A stretch of DNA of 64,000 nt, from positions 7,130,001 to 7,194,000 of the forward strand of contig CP141145.1 in assembly GCA_035235625.1 (NCBI GenBank), read 5' to 3'. Shown here piece after piece: positions 46,925 through 56,348 of this stretch (the first letter of the stretch is position 1; every line of letters starts with the position of its first letter). A program made the translations under genes and the position numbers. The DNA is from Saururus chinensis. Lineage: Eukaryota > Streptophyta > Magnoliopsida > Piperales > Saururaceae. Under the pieces are notes generated by a model. It ran no database searches and had not been told where the DNA came from. It saw only the letters and a program-made list of their open reading frames with translations.

Positions 46925-47440
46925 AATAAAAGAAAGAGAGTGGAGAGTAAGAGAGAGGAGGAGAGAGAAGAGAGAGAGAGAGGGTGAGGTGAAAGAAGAT
47001 ATAGAGGGGGAAGAGAGGTAGATAGAGAAAGTGAGGAGAGAGAAGAGGGAGGGTGAGGAGGGAGAGGGAAGAGAGAGAAAGAGGAGAGAGAGGAGAGGGA
47101 GATAAAGAGAGGAGAGAGAGGGAGAGAGTGAGAGGAGAGAGAGAGAGGAGAGAAAGAGAGGAGAGGAGAGGGAGAGAGATAGGAGGGAGAGGGAGGGAGA
47201 GAGAGGGAGAGAGAGTAGAGAGGGAGAGAGACAGAGGAGAGAGAGGGAGGAGAGAGAGAAGTGAGAGGGAGAGGGAGAGAGAGAGAGGAAAGGAGAGGGA
47301 GAGAGAGAGAGGAGAGAGTGAGGGAGGGAGAGGAGGAGCAAAAGAGGGAGGAAGGAGAGAGGGTAGACAGAGAGTGTGAGGAGAGAGATAGGATATCAGA
47401 GAGTGTGTGTTATGAGAGAGGAGAGGGAGATTAATTAAAT
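46925..47440. repeat. Long GA-rich purine tract of element B
   Basis: Over 500 bp with very few pyrimidines on the plus strand, made of gagagagg / gggagaga words. Charged or Ser/Leu-only frames through it are not genes. Confidence 0.92.
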
Positions 47441-48480
47441 TTTAATTTTTAAGATACTACTAGGGACGTATGCGTCGCTAAGACCTAGTCTACTAGCGAC
47501 GCATATTACTATGCGTCACTAATAATATTTATTTTATATTTATTTTATTTTTAAAAATAAATTTATAAAAATAAAAAATCATAAAAAAATAAAATTAGAA
47601 GAGAGAGTGTGCAGAGAGAGAGAGTGTGTGTGTGTTATGAGAGAGGAGAGGGAGATTAATTAAATTTTAATGTTTTAAGATATTATTAGCAACAGATAGT
47701 AATATGCGTCGCTAGTAGACTAAGTATAAGCGACGCATAACTATATGTATCGCTAATACCTAGTCTATTAGCGACGCATATTACTATGTGTCGATAATAA
47801 TATTTTTTTTATATCTTTTTTATTTTTAAAATAAATTTATAAAAATAAAAAAATATAAAAAATTAAAATTAGAGGAGAGATAGTGTAAAGAGAGGAGAGA
47901 GAGGGAGGAAGGGAGAGAGAGACAGAGAGGAGAGGGAGAGATAGAGGAGAGAAGAGAGAGAGAGGAGAGGGAGAGATAGAGGAGAGAGAGGGAGGGAGAG
48001 AGATAGAGCGAGGAGAGAGAGGGAGGGAGAGAGGAGAGAGAGAGGAGGGGGAGAGAGGGTGAGGAGAGAGATGGGATGAGAGAGAGCATGTGTTAAGAGA
48101 GAGAAGGAGATTACTTTAATTTTTATTTTTTAAGATTTTTTTATAAATTATTATATTTTAAAAATAATCAAAAAATAAATAAATATTATTAGCGATGTAT
48201 AGGATGATGCGTCGCTAATAGACTAGGTATTCGCGATGCATATAGTTATGCGTCTCAAATACCTTGTCTATTAGCAACGCATATTGCTATGTGTCGCTAA
48301 TAATATTTATTTTGTTTTTTTTTATTTTTAAAATAAATTTATAAAAAAATTAAATTAGAGGAGAGATAGTGTGTAGAGAGAGAAGGAGGAGAGAGAGAGA
48401 GAGAGAGTGAGAGGAGAGAGAAAGAGGAAGAGAGGGAGAGGAGAGAGAGTGACTGTAGTGACGCATACATTATGCATCGC
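47441..48480. repeat. Composite units of element B
   Basis: The word (c)tattagcgacgcatattactatg recurs at about 47,491, 47,765 and (changed) 48,268, each followed by an AT-rich stretch and a GA tract (47,595-47,660; 47,870-48,115; 48,355-48,455). Confidence 0.75.
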
Positions 48481-48539
48481 TAATTTTTTATCCTGCACAA
48501 GTAAAAATTTTGCTTGCGCCGGCTCTGTAAATTTTTACC

Positions 48540-48955
48540 GTGTCCACAATTTTTTGCTCACATAGTTCAGTTATTTAAACCCCCCTTCCCCCCGCCCCTC
48601 ATACTGCCCAACCTTTGTTGTCAGCTGCTAGCTCTGCCGCCTATCCCGATCCCCCACCTTCACCCACCTCCTTCCCCTCCCGTTCACAGAGAGGGGTGGC
48701 TGCGGCCCCCCTCCCCCCCCAACCCACCACCCTACGGCCGCAGCCCCCCCTCCCCCTACCCACCACTCCTCCCTCCCCCCGGCCCACCACTCCTAGCTCC
48801 CCCTCTCTTTTACAAAGAGTGGAAAGTCCCCTCTCTGTAAGAGGGAGGACGGGGAGAGAGGAGGGGACGAGTGGGGGCGGGGCCTGATTTTGGCACCTTG
48901 CCGGAATCCGGCCACCTCTTTTTTCCCCGCCGAGCATGCCACCGACGGTTTTTTT
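48540..48955 (+). other. C-rich leader-like block inside element B
   Basis: A cccccc-rich block of about 400 bp with gagaggggtggctgcgg-type words, lying after the GA/subterminal units at the position equivalent to 43,300-43,900 in element A but with little direct similarity. Proline-rich frames in it carry no recognisable domain. Confidence 0.4.
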
Positions 48956-49453
48956 AAAAATTTGGTTTTTAGCAATGCATATCATTATGCATTGCTAATA
49001 ATTTTTTTTTTTAAAAAATTTATTCTTAAACATTACCGACACATAATTTAGCGTCTTAATAAATATATTAGTGATGTCTATAATTATGCATCGCTAATAA
49101 TCTTTTTTTAATTTTTTTTACATATATTATGAAATTATTAGCAATGCATAATTATGTGTCGCTAGTAATAAAGTATTAGCGACATATAGATCTATGTGTT
49201 GCAAATAATTAAATATTATCAACACTTAATTATGTGTCACGAAAGAAAAATTATTAGCGATGTATAAATATACATTGTTAATGTTGACTTTTAGAGACGC
49301 TTTACGTTAAGCGTCGTTAATACACAGTAGCAACGATAGTTTTATCAACATATTTAGCAATGCTTTGTATGTGTTGCTAATAATTATTAGTGACACTTAC
49401 AGTACTATTAGCGATGCTTAAAAGCATTGCTAATAGTCAATTTTTTTGTAGTG

Positions 49454-49625
49454 ATTAAAAAATTTAAAAATATTATCAGTGACATTTTTTAAACATCACT
49501 AATAATATATTATTTGTGATACTATAATTATTGTCGCTAATATAGAATTTTTTTTAAAAAATTTATTCGTGACACTTTTTTCCGTCGTTAAAATAAAAAA
49601 AAATTTTAAAAAATATTAGCGCGCT
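49454..49625. repeat. Further CACTA-type subterminal repeats
   Basis: Degenerate agtgacat / gtcgctaat words outside the right end of element B suggest that B is nested in an older relative. Confidence 0.5.
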
Positions 49626-49629
49626 TCGT

Positions 49630-50262
49630 CCCATGCAGGTCCAATGCGCGCATGCGGGAATTGTGTGTGCAACTTGTGCCGGCTCACACATAAAATCTTT
49701 TTTTTCTTTTTTCTTTTGTCTTTATTTGAAAACCGAAATTCAAAAATTCAAGTAGGCATATCTCCCTACCCTGAAGCGGGCATTCCTGGTACCATGAGCT
49801 CGTTTCGACAAGCCATATGAAACTAAACCCCACATGTGTAGATTATCCCATTCTTTTTAAGTAGGTCGTGCCATGTAGCACGCTTCTCGAGGCATTACTT
49901 ACGACTCTGGTGTCCGGTTTAGGCGCTCTTAGGCTCGTTATGCTCGTCTCATAGAGCTCTACTCAACACACTTAACTTTTATAGCAAAAAATGTTCTAAA
50001 AAATTCTTACAAAACTAGAGATGTTACACAATGGTGCCCCCCTCTCCCTCACTAGCTATCAGGAATGTCCATTGCGCGAAGAAGCAGTTAGAGAAAAAGC
50101 AAAATTGGAAAAAAAGAGAAAAGAGACAGGAGAGTGTGTTGCGATGGCCACACCTCCATCGCCGATCAGCTTTGCCATGGCCTTGCAATAGGTGGAGATG
50201 CACCCAACAAGCCATCATAGAAGGCGCGGCGGCTGACCAAAGGCTCAACTCCTCTGCCACCC
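49630..50262. repeat. Long direct repeat, copy 1, holding an LTR start (minus)
   Basis: Collinear with 54,315-54,950. On the minus strand, from tgtaacatctctag (50,029) leftward, it matches the first part of the LTR at 25,618 (gagctctatgagacgag, tacacatgtgggg, gaaacgagctcatgg). The right part, 50,030-50,262 (tcaggaatgtcc, gatggccacacc, ggccttgcaataggtggaga), is outside the LTR but also shared by both copies. Confidence 0.75.
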
Positions 50263-50344
50263 TTCTTAATATTAAAATTAGAGATTTAATACCTAATTAC
50301 ATTATGAAGCAATTACACCTAAACTATTGATTCATCAAATGGTT

Positions 50345-50967
50345 CCAAAGCTTAGGGTTATATTACTTGCAAGTGTACAAGTGGATTTAGTCTTATAAGG
50401 TTGAATCCACAAGGATTGTCTTTGTGTGACTAGCACAATGATTACAAAATAAGAGGAGTAAAGAAATATTAAAAGAGAAAAAGTAGAAGATTATTGAGGT
50501 AATAAAGAGTTAAAAAATCAATTAAATAAATCACCAAGGCATTAAGGGTCATTGTAACATTTAGTGATGTTTCTCATGTGTAATGCATCTCAGTTATAAT
50601 TGAATGAAGATTCTATCTAACCGAAAGATATGAATGTTAAAAACAAAAATAAAGATAAGAAATACTTCGGATAGATGTAGGATCAAAGAGAATTGTTTCT
50701 TCAAGAGTTCTAAGTATCAAAACCATAAAAGATCAAGAAAGATAGCAAACCCAAGAGAAGCACTATGCTTGCCGATGTCCACTTGTGGGTACAAGTGTAG
50801 AGAGCACGGTCTTCAACTCAACCTACAAGATCAAATTAAAAGAAAATAAGAACTAAGAATTAACCTAAAAACTAAAGTAATTGAAACTAAGGTAGTTAGA
50901 ATTATCCTAATACTAATTTAGTAATAAATCAACACCGTCGTTAGCAATGGTGCAAGTGTACAAGGTA
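50345..50967 (-). repeat. LTR-family fragment (Tat-like wording), left of the hAT element
   Basis: acttgcaagtgtacaagtgg ... gttgaatccacaagg resembles a widespread plant gypsy (Tat lineage) LTR border. The following aaggcattaagggtcattg region matches the insertion at 41,650-43,080. A second acaagtgtagag / gcaagtgtacaagg border lies at 50,790-50,967. Confidence 0.45.
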
Positions 50968-50975
50968 ATTGTACT

Positions 50976-51704
50976 CACGGAAGGCTGTATCGGTCGATAC
51001 GGGTGCGTATTAGCCGATACGTACCCGTATCGGCCGAGATCGATACGGTACGGGGGGCGATACGCCCCCCACATGTATCAACGATACGTATCGATACGGC
51101 CGATATGTATCGATACACTATTTAAAAAATAATTATTTTATTTTAAAAAATATTTTTTAATTAAAAAAATTAATTTTTTTTGAAAATTTTCCTTAAAAAC
51201 AAAAATACAATTCAAACCCAACTTTTTTTTAAAATTTAAGTTTTTGTTATATTAAACAAAATATTTTTAAAGTTATATGAGATCAATATGGGTAGGTTTA
51301 TGTAATTTACATAATTATTTTTTTACATATAGTGCTCCACAAATATATATTTATTTAAACATGTAATTTAGACTCATATTAAGCATATTATTTATTTTTA
51401 AAATAAACTAATTTTAAAGTATTTAATATGGGAAAGAATGACCAATATTAATATGGGACAGAGAGCATAATAGTATATGGTTCTGAATGAACTAATTTTA
51501 GAATACCCATATCGGTTGATACGGTATTATATGGTCTTATTATGCTCTAAAAGAAATATTATAATGATATATTATTAGTTATAATATTTTTTTATGTTTA
51601 TAAAAGGGTTTATGCCTGTTTCGGCGCGTACCAAGCGTATCATCGGTGCGTACCCGTATCCATGATCATCGATACTCTCATACGTATCGATACGGCCTTC
51701 CATG
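50976..51704. mobile_element. Non-autonomous hAT-type element, family copy 2
   Basis: Terminal inverted repeats cacggaaggctgtatcgg and cgatacggccttccatg, with a perfect 8-bp target duplication attgtact at 50,968-50,975 and 51,705-51,712. Subterminal gtatcgatacg / cgatacgtatcg words are dense at both ends, the interior is AT-rich. No transposase. Homologous to 7421-8117. Confidence 0.93.
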
Positions 51705-51712
51705 ATTGTACT

Positions 51713-53165
51713 AGGATAATTATTTAAGGGTTGTCGAACCTCAGGGACGGATGAATTATTACTAAATCTAAAGAGAAGAATTTGCTAATTAAAAACTAAA
51801 AAAACTTAAACTAAAATTAAGTAAAAGAAGGAATAAACTATATCAAAAGCAAGAGATCTAGATGATGAAATTTACTTAGGAAATCGAATCCACTATAGAA
51901 CCGTAATAATTTCTTAAATTTTAATCTAAATCTAATGTGAATATGAACAAGTATTCTCAGCTACAAGCTAGAATTACTTTAGAAAAAATCATTAATTAAA
52001 TTCATGGCATGAACTATCTTCGACAATAACACGAATCATCTACACTAAACTAGTTATAGGCATGACTCATCTAATCTTAGTATAACTCACCTAATTCATT
52101 AATTATATGAACATTAAAACTATTACATGACCATCTCATCTAAATCACAAAAATTAGAATTGATATAAATATCAAAACCACATCAATCTATCATCTACAA
52201 GACAATAAATCAACACATAATTGAATACACATGAAAAGTTCTTCTATTAAAAAAGAAATCCTTGTTATACAATTATCATTATTATAACTAAGATTTAAAT
52301 TAAAAATAAAATAAAATGAAACTTATCTATAGCTTCATCAACTACTAAGTAAAAGAAAAATTTAGCCTTCCATTATAGAAGAAAGAACTTGAATATTTCT
52401 TGAAAGCTTTGGGTAATCCTCCATCTTCTTCTTCCTTTTTCTCTTCCTAAAATCTACTCGAATCCTTCAATTTCGAGCTAAATATGTCTTTATATAGGCA
52501 TAAGACCCATAAGAAGAAGTTTAATATGAAAAGGATTGAAAATTGGCTTAAACTAAGAAACTGTGCGTTATCTCGTTCGATCGCCTTGCCCGTTTGATCG
52601 CCTAAACTGTATTTTTCTTCAAAATCATATTTACCCAATCGATCGCCCTTAAAGCCTGTTCGATCAACTATAATATTTCTACAACCTGGACAATTTTTGT
52701 AGACAGTCCATATTCCTGTCCAGTTTTGTTACTCTGTTCATTAAGCTCTTTCTTTCTTATCTATATTAGTTTCCAACTTGTTTCTAACTCCAAAAAGTTA
52801 TCCAAATCATTTTAAAGTATGTCAAAAGTATTTTGCATTATTCTAAACATCGTTCAAGGATTTTAATAAGCACACTTTACCTATAAAACATAAAAATATC
52901 ACATTTTAGACATGTAGAATATAATTAAAATCCCAACTTGATTTAAATATATGTCTAAACTACTAATAACTCTCAAAATTAATTAATAATCAAACTAAAA
53001 TATTAATAACTATATAAATCTAAATAAACCATAACTAACTCTTAATTAACCTAATCTATACTAGTAAGTAAGGTAAAAAGGCATATAAAATAGATATATA
53101 TTTCATACTTGTCAAATATCCCCAAACTTATATTTTGCTAGTCCTAGCGCAAAACAAAACAAAAA
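51713..53165 (-). mobile_element. Tat-like gypsy LTR / 3' non-coding region (minus)
   Basis: On the minus strand ctagcaaaatataagtttgg followed by ggatatttgacaagt (53,150-53,108) is the phrase usually found after pol, just before the 3' LTR, in the Tat lineage. The LTR-like remainder runs left to ccctgaggttcgacaac (about 51,730), where the hAT element interrupts it. cgttcgatcgcc words lie near 52,570-52,670. No coding part is present. Confidence 0.45.
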
Positions 53166-54314
53166 AAAATTAATATAGAAACATAAATAAATGCCACTTT
53201 CGTAGAGAATCACAATTGCATTTAGCATATGCAATAAGCCTTTAAACCTCTAGGTGTCCCTAGTTGGATGAGTTGTCTCTTGTGAGGGTTTGAAGTAATG
53301 ATACCCACAAACATCTAAACCTAATAAAAAAATGACAAAATAAAAAAATAAATTTTCAAAAACAATTGTCTCTTAAAAACACACAACTATTTCTAAAAAG
53401 AACCAACCGCAAATACTTGAAACAAGTAAATAATTTTGATTTGATCACTTTTAAGTAAGGAATCATCTATTCTATAACCCCATCTTAGAAATAATTGTGC
53501 AACTATATATATACATTTCAAAAACATGAAGTAGAAACTTTGTAGTCAAACAATTTCATTCTTTATTAACAAGCATATCTTATGTGACCCATTAATTAAA
53601 CTCATTAAAGTTCACTAACTCAAAAATATAACAATGACAATCTTTCATCCTTAGCATCTCACAATAAAACCTCATGTAATAGCCTTCAAATTTCATTTAA
53701 ATTTAGGGAATAAGAATATAATATACCTCAAAATATGACTTGTGCAATCCTTAGTTCTATTAAGTTTTCTATATAGTCCATGTAACAAGCGTTAGGCCAG
53801 TATCCCTAATCCAATTGGCTCAAAACACTAGGTATTGAAACACCCCTCAAGCTTAATAACTTGAACTATAAAGGCTATAAAACCAAGCAAGTCATAAAAG
53901 AATTTATCTCAACTTTTCACATTTTAACGCGATCCCTTAATGCACCTAGGCACAAGGCCTGGTTACTCACTGAAAAGAGAAACAAACCTTTACTATTTTT
54001 TTCATTAATATTTTTATTTTTTTCAATCAATTTATCTTTTTCTTCTTCTTTTTTTTTTCTTCTTCTTTTTTTTCATTATTATTTTTTCATTATTTTTTTT
54101 CTTCATTTTTTTTTCATTATACACTTATCCCAAATTTTTTTCAAATAAAAGCTAAGCATAAAGATCTATCATAAAACATTAAAAATTACTCAGTAGAACA
54201 CAATGTGTCTCCGAGCCCCCTCAACACATGGCACATGTTAAGCTCATTGCAAGCCCGAGGAGTGGGCTTCGTCCTCCAAGGGCTAGGCTAGGGCTGGCTG
54301 TGTCCCGCACGGGC
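53166..54314. other. Unassigned DNA with a T/C-rich tract
   Basis: Probably upstream 3' non-coding sequence of the same Tat-like element. A pyrimidine run of about 130 bp (ttcttctttttttttc) lies at 53,995-54,120; frames through it are Phe/Ser artefacts. Confidence 0.4.
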
Positions 54315-54950
54315 CTGATGGGTGGATGCGGGCCCAATGCGCAGTTTTAGCTTGTCACATGGTCGGAAACATAAAATCTTTTTTTTTCTTTTGTCTTTAT
54401 TTGAATATCGAAATTCGAAAATTCAAGCAGGCATATCTCCCTACCCTGAAGTTTGAATCACACATTCATGGTACCATTGAGCTCGCTTTGATAAGCCCTA
54501 CGAAACTAGAGACCCTACATGTGGTGGTTATCCTATACTTTTTAAGTGGTTCTTGCCCATATAATACATTTCTCGAGGCTATGACCAACTCGTATACAAT
54601 TTATGCATTCTTAGGCCCGTTATGCATGTCTCACAAAGCTCTACTCAACACGCTTAATTTTTACTACAAAATATTGTAAAAAGTTATTTAAAGTTGCAAA
54701 TGTTACATTGTCGTGGCCCCTCTCCCACACTAGTCATCGGGAATGTTTGCTGCACAATGCAGCAGCTAGAGAAAAAGAAGAATTAGAAGAAAAAAAGACA
54801 AAGGAGAGAGGAGAGTGTGTCACAATGGCCACACCTTCCTCGCCAATCAGCCTTGGCATGGCCTTGCAATAGGTGGAGATGTACCCAACAACCCATCAGA
54901 GAAGTGGTGGTGGCCGACCATCTACTAAACTCCTACAACTTCTTTTCTCT
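54315..54950. repeat. Long direct repeat, copy 2
   Basis: Same order as 49,630-50,262 in the same orientation, with LTR start (minus) at about 54,705 (aatgttaca) and the shared right flank up to acccaacaacccatcag. Diverged by many substitutions and small indels. Confidence 0.75.
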
Positions 54951-55914
54951 GAAGCCTCCAGCTCCCCTTTAAAGAAGCCTTAGGATGATCTCTTATAATC
55001 ATGGGGATTAAAGTTCTTAATGATCCCCTAGGATTTGAGCAAGAAATGCCCTTATTAGGTAGCCCAGTTAGGCCTATCAAATTCAATTTTTGTCTTTTAA
55101 ATTAACCTGGCCCACAATGCAAATTAAATAATCCTATTGCACATCTAATTTATGTAAACATGCCTTATGTTAAATGTTTAACTTTGAATTGTCATATCTC
55201 CTTTATCTGAACTCCAATTTGCACATTCTTGCCAGGCATTTCAAAGATCTTTTCGTTTAATTTGTAATTGCATTAATACAACCCTAACTTTTACCTATAT
55301 TTGAAGTTATTCAACTTAGAAAGTTAAAAAGGTCAAACTCACTAATTTTTACGTGTAAATTTAAAAAGTTAAGAAATTTTCCATTGGTTGTGGTGTGGTC
55401 TCTCTCGTAGTCCTATTTTGGGCTCCATTGGCCTCCATCCTATTCGTGGGAGCACTTATAGGAAGTTCATTGGTATCTAGTTGACCCTTGAAATACATCT
55501 TTTGTGAATTACACTAGCAATTCCATTGTAGTGACTATGGTTCATATAATGGACTACATCTTTATGGTGTGATTACTCTTTGCACATGTTTTAGTAAGGG
55601 ACGACGTATTGGGTTGTTCTCGTGGCTATCTGTTTGTATACTAGCTTTAGTTTGCTATTGATCTAAGACAGGCCTCTCATTGTCATTCATGGTACGTGCT
55701 TAGAGGGCTCCTTTTGCATATTTACCATAAAAAATGCGTCAAGTTATTATGAGCCCGAGCTGAAACGCATCAGCATGTAACATGCGTGAGCTGAGAAATC
55801 ATTAGCTATCGGATTTTGATCTTAGCGTACGGGCAGACATGCTTTGATCACCGCCCACCGACAAATGACCAACTAATTTATTTCAAAAAAATCCAATCTT
55901 TAGGGTTCACATCA
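54951..55914. other. Intergenic upstream of the SKA3-like gene
   Basis: No frame or repeat recognised. Confidence 0.5.
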
Positions 55915-56150
55915 ATGGAAAAGTTTTTAATGTTCCTTAAAAAGTATGAGTGGAGCCTAAGGAATGCCTGGTAGGCGTTCATTTTCAAGATCGGCGGTGC
56001 ACATGATAGTGCATATTAGCACAAATATTATGTGCGCTAACGTGCACTACTATATACACCATCGATCTTGAAAATAAATGGCTCCCGGGTGTTTCTTACA
56101 TTCGGCTCACACTGAGCGTTCAGCATAAAAAATGTTTCCCACATAAACAG
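55915..56150. mobile_element. Foldback/MITE with long inverted arms in the gene's upstream region
   Basis: Left arm words ggaaaagtttttaatg, gtggagcctaaggaatg, cattttcaagatcggcggtg are mirrored by caccatcgatcttgaaaat, cattcggctcaca and tttttatg-cccaca on the right. The arms are roughly 90-100 bp around a short centre (gcacatgatagtgc ... gtgcactac). It ends about 200 bp before the start codon. The family is unknown; a possible target duplication (acatcaat / acataaac) is weak. Confidence 0.6.
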
Positions 56151-56348
56151 CCCAATAACAATCTAGTAGTGAATTCGGAGCACTAGCGGACGAAGAATAT
56201 CCGAATCCGACCCGTCTATAACCCCTACGAAACTGACCTCTTCCCGCCGTTTTCCCTTCCTCGTTGGCGGGAAGCCGGATAGAGGGAGTCAGAGCTCAGC
56301 AGCCAAAACAAGGGAAACAGACACCAACCAGCAAATCTGGTTTTGGAA

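Larger units (their letters stand above)
46217..49453. mobile_element. CACTA-type element B, non-autonomous
   Basis: The left terminus reads tactacaataaaa (one change from CACTACAA) and the right ends tttttttgtagtg at 49,453. The inner flanks on both sides hold many attagcgacgc / gcgtcgctaat repeats. The interior holds GA tracts, composite units and a C-rich block, with no transposase frame. The 3-bp flanks differ (tct and att), so no target duplication is claimed. Similar repeats continue to about 49,620, probably a host CACTA element. Confidence 0.72.

Noticed and set aside
46883..48089. Long Ser/Leu-rich or Glu/Arg-rich open frames on both strands
   Set aside because: They are translations of GA/TC tracts; the same holds for frames at 39,928-40,149, 41,416-41,688 and 43,037-43,566.
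48514..48985. Proline-rich frames in the C-rich block
   Set aside because: Overlapping open frames exist on both strands and none has a recognisable motif or start context; kept only as a composition feature.
53861..54148. Plus-strand 95-residue frame ending in a Phe-rich hydrophobic tail
   Set aside because: The apparent membrane segment is the translation of a T/C-rich tract.
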